A DNA stretch of 20,431 nucleotides from JBGPYB01 sp041493035. GTDB taxonomy: Bacteria > Acidobacteriota > Vicinamibacteria > Fen-336. Positions 7,073-13,504 of the stretch are shown here, piece after piece. Position 1 is the first letter of the stretch. Each line of letters begins with the position of its first letter. Location: the NCBI GenBank assembly GCA_041493035.1, contig JBGPYB010000085.1:1-20431 (forward strand), in the 5' to 3' direction. The position numbers and the translations under genes were made by a program. Under the pieces are notes generated by a model. That model saw only the letters and a list, made by a program, of their open reading frames with translations. It was not told where the DNA came from and did not search any database.

Positions 7073-9895
7073 CTACGGTCGCCGCTTCAAGCCTTCGTGG
7101 ATCTCCGCCGCCTGCTCCTCCTCCTCCCGGGCCTCTCGAGGACGCCCCAACTCCTCGTAAAGCTGAGCCTTCATGATGTGGAGCGGGCCGCTCGCGTCAC
7201 GCGGGATCAGCTTCGTTCCCCGTTCGAGAACCTCGAGGCTCGCCGACGGCTGGCCCAGCGCCCGCAAGTCCGCGGCCAGGCTCCGCAGGTCACGCAGCAT
7301 CGTCCCCGCGGCGCTCATCTCGCGGGACCATGTCCGGCTGCGGAGCTCTTCAGCGAAGCGGGCTGGGTCGCGAGCGCCGTAGCTCGTGATGAGCGGAGCC
7401 GCGGACTCCCGGAACGCGTAGATGGCGTCGAAATCGCGCAGGCGAGTCTCCGTCTTGAGGCCGCGCTCCCCGACTCCGAACGTCGTGAGGCCGCCGGTCA
7501 CCCACTCTCCGAGACCGAAGTTGGCCCGCGCGTGGCGGGGCGTCGTGAAGTCGACGACGCTCTTGTCGTCGGTGACCGGCTCCGCAGAGCCCGCCAGCTC
7601 CACGAGCGCCGCGCGCCCCTTCAGATGGAGGGCCAGAAGATCGGCAGGCGCCCGGATGCCGCCGAGGTCGGCGTCGATCTTCGAGAGGTCGCCCGCGATG
7701 CGGGGCTCCGCCATCCTCGCCGCCAGGGAATCGAGGTCGATCCGGGGTGTCCTTCTGGAACCGATGAGGAGCCACTCCTGGGGATGGGTGCAGTCCCAGA
7801 CCGAGGCGTAGGGAAAGACGTCGACAAAGGCCTTGACGAGCATCCGAAGCTCGTCGGTCTCCAATTCCCACGTGGCCAGCCAGACCGCCACGATGCCGTC
7901 GTCGGTCAGCCGACGCGAGCACAGCTCGTAGAAGTCCTTGGAATACAGGTTGACGACGCCGGCGGTATGGACGAGGGGCGGCTCCTCGATGATGACGTCG
8001 TAGCGCCTGTTCGTGGCCAGCAGGAAGTTCCGTCCGTCCTCGATGATCAGCCGGACCTTGCCGTTGTCGGCGACATCGTGGTTGGTCTTCGCGAACAAGG
8101 GAGCCGCCTTGATGACCTCGGGAGACAGCTCGATTCCCTCCAGCACCTTCAGGGGATGAAGGCTCGCGGCTCCGAGGGTGTTGCCGGTACCGAAGCACAC
8201 CACGGCGGCGGACTCGGGATGAGGATGAAGCAGAAGCGGGATGTGCGCGTAGAGCCAGCCGCCTTGAAACGACCAGGTTCCCGAAGCCCCGCGCCCATCC
8301 GAGAATTGGATCCATCGGCTGCGATCCGGATACTCGCAGACAGCCACGGATTCGGAGATGCCTTCCGAGAACCAGAGGACATGCCCGAACCGCCGCTCGA
8401 ACAGGTCCTTGTAGAACCCTGGAGGGGCGGCGAGAAGACTGCCCGTGGCGAGCACAGCCACGAGCAGCCCCCCGAGAGTCGCGGCGACCGGTCTCTTCGC
8501 AGCTCCTCTCGACAGAGCCCACACCGCGACGGGCGCCGGAAGCCACGCGAGGAGCAGCAAGGCCCCTCGGGTGCCGAAAACGCCCACCAGCACGAACGTC
8601 CCGAGGACGGCTCCGGCGACGCTTCCCGCGGCGTTGAGGGCGTAAAGGCGACCCACGAGCGTTGCCGGTGACACGTCTTTCGCGTCGAAGAGCTTGAGCG
8701 TCAGGGGAAAGACCGCGCCCAGAAAGAGCGCCGGCAAGAAGAGCACCGCGATCACCTGACCGAAGATCACCACGAGAGCGGACGACCAGCTCCAGACGAG
8801 CAGGGAGGACGTGTTCAAAGCACCGGTCACACCTGGCGCCAGGTGCGACCGACCGACCAGGACCGGGGCCAGCTCGGGCAAGTGGCGGTAGACGGCGATC
8901 GCCGCCAGCAGGCTGAGGGAGCTCGCGACCAGCGCTCCGGCTATCCACCGAGCCGCGCCCTCGGGCGTGCGCCCAGCGCGTGCCGCCAGCGCGGCACCGC
9001 CGGCTATTCCCAAGAGGTATACCGCCACCACCGAGCTGAAGGCGTAGGTGGAGTTGTGGATGAAGAAGACCAGGGCTCGGGTCCATACGACTTCGGCCGC
9101 GATCGAAGTGACTCCAGCGACCAGCACGGTCGTGGCCGCCAGACCGGCCCACGATCCCGGTAGGCGCCGGCCGGCCTTCGTTCCGGTCGGGGCTGCGCCC
9201 GGGCTTTGAAGCGGTCCCCGAGAAGAGGAGCGACGGGCCAGCGCCAGTGCGGCTCCGGCGACAAGCGCGCTTCCGAAGGCCCCGACGTACAGGGTTCCGG
9301 TGATCCCCAGCCGCTCGAGGAGAAAGAATCCGGTCGTCAAAGCGCCGACGACTCCTCCAAGGGTGTTGATGGCGTAAAGCCACGCGACCCTCCTCGCGAC
9401 AGGTGCCCCTTGGGCTGCCGTCGCCTCCGCGATCGCCGGGAGGCTGGCGCCCATCAGGAACGTGGGCGGGAGGAGCAGCGCAAACGACAAGAGAAAGCGT
9501 CCCACCGAGAGAGCGAGGAAGCGGCCTTCGAGGAGCCTGAAGAGCACTGGGTAGAGCGCTTCGACCGAGCGAACCAGGCTAGGAAAGGCCAGTGCGTAGA
9601 GCGCCACGCCGATCTCCAGCCAGGCGTAAGTCGTGAGCGGAGAGCGGCGCACGCGCTCGCTGCTCGCGGCCCAACGGCCGCCGGTCGCGAGTCCTAGCAT
9701 GAACGCCGCCACCACGGCCCCTACGGAGAAGATGCTGACCCCGAAGGTGAGATGCAGTCGGCGGGACCACACGATCTCGTACAAGAGACCGAGCGAGCCC
9801 GAGAGAAAGAAGATCGCCGCCAGCGCCGGTTGGTAGGACCTGTCAGGCCCAGGCGACCGAGTCGATTCGCCGGGGCTCGAGATGCCCTGTGTCAC
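7073..9895 (-). CDS. Polytopic membrane protein fused to spermidine-synthase-like domain
   Basis: The 940-residue protein has an N-terminal half with a dozen or more hydrophobic segments, beginning FFLSGSLGLLYEIVWSRRL. This is the standard opening of the MFS-like spermidine-synthase fusion family; a second EVVWTRAL repeat near residue 270 marks its two-fold architecture. From about residue 500 a Rossmann methyltransferase-type fold follows, with motif I CFGTGNTLGAA (about 566-576), ELSPEV and EDGRNFL. Where polyamine synthases have a catalytic Asp in Y-D-V-I-x-x-D-x-x-D-P, this protein has YDVIIEEPPLVHTAG. Aminopropyl transfer is therefore doubtful, and the product name spermidine synthase should be avoided. 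The last 60-70 residues look TPR-like (SASLEVLERGTKLIPRDASG). It starts at GTG, 15 bases after the cupredoxin stop, with no clear Shine-Dalgarno sequence. The substrate is unknown. Confidence 0.85.
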   Translation of the reverse strand: MTQGISSPGESTRSPGPDRSYQPALAAIFFLSGSLGLLYEIVWSRRLHLTFGVSIFSVGAVVAAFMLGLATGGRWAASSERVRRSPLTTYAWLEIGVALYALAFPSLVRSVEALYPVLFRLLEGRFLALSVGRFLLSFALLLPPTFLMGASLPAIAEATAAQGAPVARRVAWLYAINTLGGVVGALTTGFFLLERLGITGTLYVGAFGSALVAGAALALARRSSSRGPLQSPGAAPTGTKAGRRLPGSWAGLAATTVLVAGVTSIAAEVVWTRALVFFIHNSTYAFSSVVAVYLLGIAGGAALAARAGRTPEGAARWIAGALVASSLSLLAAIAVYRHLPELAPVLVGRSHLAPGVTGALNTSSLLVWSWSSALVVIFGQVIAVLFLPALFLGAVFPLTLKLFDAKDVSPATLVGRLYALNAAGSVAGAVLGTFVLVGVFGTRGALLLLAWLPAPVAVWALSRGAAKRPVAATLGGLLVAVLATGSLLAAPPGFYKDLFERRFGHVLWFSEGISESVAVCEYPDRSRWIQFSDGRGASGTWSFQGGWLYAHIPLLLHPHPESAAVVCFGTGNTLGAASLHPLKVLEGIELSPEVIKAAPLFAKTNHDVADNGKVRLIIEDGRNFLLATNRRYDVIIEEPPLVHTAGVVNLYSKDFYELCSRRLTDDGIVAVWLATWELETDELRMLVKAFVDVFPYASVWDCTHPQEWLLIGSRRTPRIDLDSLAARMAEPRIAGDLSKIDADLGGIRAPADLLALHLKGRAALVELAGSAEPVTDDKSVVDFTTPRHARANFGLGEWVTGGLTTFGVGERGLKTETRLRDFDAIYAFRESAAPLITSYGARDPARFAEELRSRTWSREMSAAGTMLRDLRSLAADLRALGQPSASLEVLERGTKLIPRDASGPLHIMKAQLYEELGRPREAREEEEQAAEIHEGLKRRP

Positions 9896-9910
9896 TCGGG
9901 CGATCTTATC

Positions 9911-10528
9911 TCAGTGGTCCACGACGAGGTCCAGGCTGAGAGCCTTTCCCTCCTCGAGAGTCACCTCTTGCTCCAACCCGTCCAGCTTGTGGCTCCAGAC
10001 CACGAGCTTGTACTTTCCCGGCACGATGTCGTGGATCTCGAAGAGCCCTTGGGAGTCCCTGAGCGCGAAGTAGGGCGTCTCCAGCACGACGACGTAGGCA
10101 ATCATCTCCGGGTGGACACGGCAGCGCTGCGTGTAGACGCCTGGCGCCTCGAACGTGTAGTCACGCGTCTCCCCCCGCCGCCAGGTACCCAGGTCGTAAC
10201 GCCCCTCGGGCGAATAGACGTTGTGCGGCTCGGGATCGCCGTTCAGGAAGCGCACCGTCGTTCCGCGCGCGACGGGAAGGACATGCGGCACGAACTGGAA
10301 GCCTTTCTGGTCCATCAGGACGGGGGCCGATGGCGGATGGACGGCCAGCCCCGGCGCCTCGAGACTCACGACTACCGCGTCCTGGCCCAGGAGCCTCTTC
10401 CCCGACACGCGTCCGCGCACGGTGGCGCCGCGGCTCGCGGGCGGTTGTGATGCAGCGGCCGTCACCGCCACGGCAACCGCCGACACGAACGCCACTCGTA
10501 GCCGGATTCCACCCGCGGGTCGAATCAT
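9911..10528 (-). CDS. Exported cupredoxin with TTR-like C-terminal domain
   Basis: This 205-residue protein (from ATG 10528) has a signal peptide (about 1-27) and a plastocyanin/amicyanin-like domain. Candidate type-1 copper ligands are His102 in DPEPHNVYS and the C136-x2-H139-x2-M142 loop (QRCRVHPEM), the short-loop spacing found in amicyanin. A transthyretin-like or carboxypeptidase-regulatory strand set follows (GLFEIHDIVPGKYKLVVWSH). The arrangement matches periplasmic proteins often named methylamine-utilisation protein, although no mau genes are nearby. It probably binds one copper and carries electrons or delivers metal. The frame is open to 10609, but that extension crosses the divergent CRTAC1 start and lacks a signal peptide at its front. 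The membrane/spermidine-synthase-like gene follows 15 bases downstream. Confidence 0.88.
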   Translation of the reverse strand: MIRPAGGIRLRVAFVSAVAVAVTAAASQPPASRGATVRGRVSGKRLLGQDAVVVSLEAPGLAVHPPSAPVLMDQKGFQFVPHVLPVARGTTVRFLNGDPEPHNVYSPEGRYDLGTWRRGETRDYTFEAPGVYTQRCRVHPEMIAYVVVLETPYFALRDSQGLFEIHDIVPGKYKLVVWSHKLDGLEQEVTLEEGKALSLDLVVDH

Positions 10529-10536
10529 CGGCGCGG

Positions 10537-10542
10537 ATATTA
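10537..10542 (-). promoter_or_regulatory. -10-like element of the cupredoxin gene
   Basis: Minus-strand TAATAT lies eight bases before the ATG at 10528. No Shine-Dalgarno sequence is visible between them, so if this -10 is used the transcript would have almost no leader. No good -35 accompanies it. Confidence 0.35.
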
Positions 10543-10547
10543 CCCTG

Positions 10548-10563
10548 GCGGCGGTTCCGCCGC
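10548..10563. promoter_or_regulatory. Perfect inverted repeat between divergent cupredoxin and CRTAC1 genes
   Basis: GCGGCGG-TT-CCGCCGC has perfect seven-base arms around TT. It lies in the 79-base divergent spacer, close to the -35 position for a plus-strand TACGAT (10575-10580) and just upstream of the minus-strand TAATAT. It is a plausible operator shared by both genes. In a G+C-rich genome a chance match is possible, and no regulator gene lies next to it. Confidence 0.4.
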
Positions 10564-10607
10564 GGGGGCCATGATACGATTCGCCGGTTCGAGCGCCCCA
10601 GCCTTCC

Positions 10608-12293
10608 ATGATTCAGCCGACCTGGATGCGGCGTAGCGGCTTCGCTCTCGCTGCCCTCGCGATTCTCCTGGCTCCACGGAACGCCACGCGATCCGCTGGC
10701 AGTGAGGGCGCCATACGCTTCACGGACGTCGCTCCCGGGTCGCGGATCACCTACAAGACGAACAACGACTTCACCGGCCGCAAGTACTTCCCCCAGCCCA
10801 TGTGCGGCGGCGTCGCGATCTTCGACTTCGACAACGACGGGCGGTACGACATCTTCTTCACGAACGGGGCCAAGCTGCCGGAGCTTCGGAAGGTCGACCC
10901 GTCGTTCTACGCCTGCCTGCTTCGAAACAAGGGGGATGGAACCTTCGAGGACGTGACGGCCCGGGCCGGCCTGGAGGGCGCTCCTCTCGATTTCACGTTC
11001 GGCGTCGCGGCAGGCGACTACGACAACGATGGGTTCACGGACCTCTTTCTCTGCCAGGCGGGCCGGAACGCCCTCTATCACAACAACGGGGACGGGACCT
11101 TCACCGACGTGACCGACAAGGCCGGGCTTGCCACCAAGGCCAAGGACCTGCTCTCGGTATCCGCGGCATGGTTCGATTACGACAACGACGGTCTCCTCGA
11201 TCTGGTGGTGTCTCAATACACTTACTGGAGTCCCGCGAGCGACCAGCGCTGCACCTACGGCACCGCGGGCGACTCGTATTGCCCGCCGAGCACTTACAAG
11301 AGCGTGGCCCAGACGCTCTACCACAACGAGGGAGGCGGCCGCTTCGTCGACGTCAGCGACTCGTCCGGTTTTTCCGCAGCGACGAACGGCAAGGGGATGG
11401 GGATCGCCGTCGCCGACTTCAACGGTGACGACCTGATGGACGTCTTCATCGCCAACGACACCGAGCCGAACTTCCTCTTCCTGAACCGCGGCAACGGAAG
11501 ATTCACCCAATCGGCCTCGGCCTGGAGCGTCGACTTCAACGACCAGGGCGCGACCGTCTCGGCCATGGGTGCGGACGCCAAGGACTACGACAATGACGGC
11601 CACGTCGACGTGTTCTACAATGACCTCGCCGCCCAGTTTTGGGGGCTGTTCCAGAGTCAGCAAGCGAAGCAGTTCCTCTACGTCTCTCCAGCGACGAACA
11701 TGCTGGACCTGAGCCGGCGCTTCTCAGGGTGGAGCTGCGGCTTCATCGACTACGACAACGATGGCTGGAAGGACATCTACTCGGCCAACGGCGACGTGGA
11801 CTATGTCCCCGAGAACGCCGCGCAGCACGACACCATGTTCCGCAATCGCGAAGGTCTCGGCTTCGAGGACGTTTCCGAGCAGCTCGGAGAGGACTTCGTT
11901 CAGAAGGGCTTCCAGCGTGGCTCCGCATTCGGCGACCTGAACGGCGACGGCTTCCTGGACATCGTCGTCACGTCGCTCTCGAAGACGCCGCGCATCCTCC
12001 TGAACGGCGGTGGAAACGGCAACCATTGGCTGCTCGTCGAGACTCGGGGGCATCGGAGCAACCGCGATGGCATCGGGGCCAAGCTCAAGCTGACGACGGG
12101 CTCGGGCCGCGTGCTCTACAACCACGTGACGACGAGCGTGGGCTTCATGTCCTCGAGCGACCGGCGCGTCCATTTCGGCCTGGGGCGCGAGACTGTTGTC
12201 AAGGCTCTCGAGGTGCGCTGGCCGAGCGGGCAGGTTCAGCGGCTCGCAGACGTCCCCGTCGATCGCGTCCTCAAGGTCGAGGAGCCCCGCTAG
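10608..12293 (+). CDS. CRTAC1-family propeller with ASPIC/UnbV C-terminal domain
   Basis: The 561-residue protein opens with an export signal (MRRSGFALAALAILLAP inside the first 25 residues), then repeated FG-GAP blades with motifs such as DFDNDGRYDIFF, DYDNDGFTDLFL, DYDNDGLLDLVV and DLNGDGFLDIVV. The NNGDGTFTDVTDKAG phrase between blades is typical of the family. Cys215 and Cys225 bracket a loop (C-TYGTAGDSY-C) that also exists in the second CRTAC1 protein. The UnbV_ASPIC domain covers about 470-558 (NRDGIGAKLKL, FGLGRETVVKALEVRWPSG). Such proteins are secreted or periplasmic and bind calcium; the molecular role is not established. ATG 10608 is used, although ATG 10626 would give a tighter signal peptide. 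It is divergent from the cupredoxin, and its stop overlaps that of the facing glycosidase gene. Confidence 0.93.
   Translation: MIQPTWMRRSGFALAALAILLAPRNATRSAGSEGAIRFTDVAPGSRITYKTNNDFTGRKYFPQPMCGGVAIFDFDNDGRYDIFFTNGAKLPELRKVDPSFYACLLRNKGDGTFEDVTARAGLEGAPLDFTFGVAAGDYDNDGFTDLFLCQAGRNALYHNNGDGTFTDVTDKAGLATKAKDLLSVSAAWFDYDNDGLLDLVVSQYTYWSPASDQRCTYGTAGDSYCPPSTYKSVAQTLYHNEGGGRFVDVSDSSGFSAATNGKGMGIAVADFNGDDLMDVFIANDTEPNFLFLNRGNGRFTQSASAWSVDFNDQGATVSAMGADAKDYDNDGHVDVFYNDLAAQFWGLFQSQQAKQFLYVSPATNMLDLSRRFSGWSCGFIDYDNDGWKDIYSANGDVDYVPENAAQHDTMFRNREGLGFEDVSEQLGEDFVQKGFQRGSAFGDLNGDGFLDIVVTSLSKTPRILLNGGGNGNHWLLVETRGHRSNRDGIGAKLKLTTGSGRVLYNHVTTSVGFMSSSDRRVHFGLGRETVVKALEVRWPSGQVQRLADVPVDRVLKVEEPR
11082..11126 (+). 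repeat. FG-GAP coding segment with inverted near-copy at 14749-14793
   Basis: These 45 bases encode NNGDGTFTDVTDKAG in the first CRTAC1 gene. The reverse complement of 14749-14793 in the second CRTAC1 gene differs at about six positions, with an exact block GACGTGACCGACA. It is a paralogous coding repeat in inverted orientation. Confidence 0.7.
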
Positions 12294-13504
12294 GGATCCA
12301 GGCCGACCCACTGTTCGTAGAGGCGCCGATAGTGGGCTTCCGGGGCCTGGTAGAACTCGTCGGGCGTCACGTCCAACTGCATCTTGCGGCGCGCCGGCTG
12401 CACTGTCGGCTTGGTCGCGGCGAAGTCACGGATGACCTTGGCGTGGGGCTTCAGGGAGCCGTCGGGGCGGACCAGCCCGAAGAAGCGCTCGTGCTTGAAC
12501 TCGTCGCAGGGTGGGCGGTGCCACAGCTCGGGCGCGTAGTCGGCGAAGCACCAGGTGATCGCACCCGTGGCCCCGACCTCGACCAGCTTGGGGAGCACGG
12601 CGGCAATGTACTCGGCGAAGTCCTCCTCCGACGCCATGAACTGCGTGCGGTGCTCGCCCATGGAGGTCCAGTCCCAGACCGTCGAAGGCTCGCCGGGGCC
12701 TACCGTGCAGCCGCCGAACTCCTCCATGAGCGTTGGCTTCCCCGAGAGCGCGGTGGTCAGCGCGCAGGCAGCGGGTACGAAGTCTGGATCGAGGGGCGAC
12801 CGAGCCCAGGGCACGTACATGGGGTACGAGTGCATGACCGCCACGTCGGTCTCGGCGAAAGTGAAGTCGACGCGCTGCGCGTGGCCGAAGCGCAGGCCGT
12901 CCCCGTGCAGGCCGAGGGTCACGGGGTGCACGGGATCGATCGTCTTGATGGTAGCGACCATCTCTCGGGTCCACTGCCGGCCGTTCTCCTGGTCCGGAGC
13001 GATCGCGAAAAGGTCGGGCTCGTTGCCGAGGTTCCACATCCAGATGGCGGGATGGTCCTTGTAGGCGCCCACGACCGTCCGCAGCAGAAGGCGCTGAGCC
13101 TCGCGCACCCTCGGGTCGGTGAAGTAGTTGGCATAGCCGGCGTCGACGACCCGGTGACCGCTCACGAGCGGCCGCGCCTTCGGCTCGGGCTTTCCCCGCA
13201 GCATCCAAGCCGGCGCCCAGTTCGGTCCGCTCATGTGGCCGGTGAAGAACGTCACGTCCAGGCCGAGACCCCGCTCCGCGGCCGCATCGCAGACCTCGCC
13301 AAAATGCGCGAGGCACTCCTGCGAGACTGAATCGGCCGTGGGCTGCCAGTCGTCCCACAACAAGAAAAGGCGCACCACCTGGAGTCCGAGCTCGGCGAGC
13401 TGAGCGAACTCGTCGCGCACCTCGCCCGCATCGAACTGCGACCACCAGGACATGGCCTTGCGGCGTGGCCAGTAGTTGACGCCGAGGACGAAGGGTTCAC
13501 TCAT
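12290..13504 (-). CDS. Glycoside hydrolase family 5-like (beta-mannanase/cellulase fold) protein
   Basis: The 404-residue protein has a GH-A clan TIM-barrel pattern. After VLGVNYWPRRKAMSWW, WMWNLGNEPDLF carries the acid/base candidate Glu162 (NEP), LMEEFGG carries the nucleophile candidate Glu262, and ITWCFADYAPELW supplies the conserved Trp after strand eight. This suggests a retaining beta-glycosidase; the substrate is unclear. No signal peptide is visible, so it is probably cytoplasmic. ATG 13504 overlaps the TGA of the upstream CRTAC1 gene as ATGA, which fixes the start and implies translational coupling. The frame continues upstream only as antisense-free overlap with that gene. Its TAG shares CTAG (12290-12293) with the stop of the converging CRTAC1 gene. 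Confidence 0.88.
   Translation of the reverse strand: MSEPFVLGVNYWPRRKAMSWWSQFDAGEVRDEFAQLAELGLQVVRLFLLWDDWQPTADSVSQECLAHFGEVCDAAAERGLGLDVTFFTGHMSGPNWAPAWMLRGKPEPKARPLVSGHRVVDAGYANYFTDPRVREAQRLLLRTVVGAYKDHPAIWMWNLGNEPDLFAIAPDQENGRQWTREMVATIKTIDPVHPVTLGLHGDGLRFGHAQRVDFTFAETDVAVMHSYPMYVPWARSPLDPDFVPAACALTTALSGKPTLMEEFGGCTVGPGEPSTVWDWTSMGEHRTQFMASEEDFAEYIAAVLPKLVEVGATGAITWCFADYAPELWHRPPCDEFKHERFFGLVRPDGSLKPHAKVIRDFAATKPTVQPARRKMQLDVTPDEFYQAPEAHYRRLYEQWVGLDP

Noticed and set aside
6353..8671. Very long plus-strand open frame opposite the SGNH, mazEF and spermidine-synthase-like genes
   Set aside because: It runs antisense through several genes with unmistakable protein families, its translation is low-complexity and Arg/Leu/Glu-rich without motifs, and high G+C makes such antisense frames common.
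7073..9895. Calling the fusion protein a polyamine biosynthesis enzyme
   Set aside because: The key aspartate motif is not conserved and no decarboxylase or other polyamine gene is nearby.
9911..10528. A methylamine-utilisation locus
   Set aside because: The cupredoxin resembles proteins with that name, but no methylamine dehydrogenase or maturation gene is present.
10161..11663. Long minus-strand open frame opposite the first CRTAC1 gene
   Set aside because: The Val/Glu-rich translation is the antisense image of Asp-rich FG-GAP repeats, and it also crosses the cupredoxin gene out of frame.
11639..13330. Long plus-strand open frame across the CRTAC1/GH5 junction
   Set aside because: It overlaps the CRTAC1 end in another frame and lies antisense to the GH5-like gene, whose catalytic motifs are clear; no recognisable domain.
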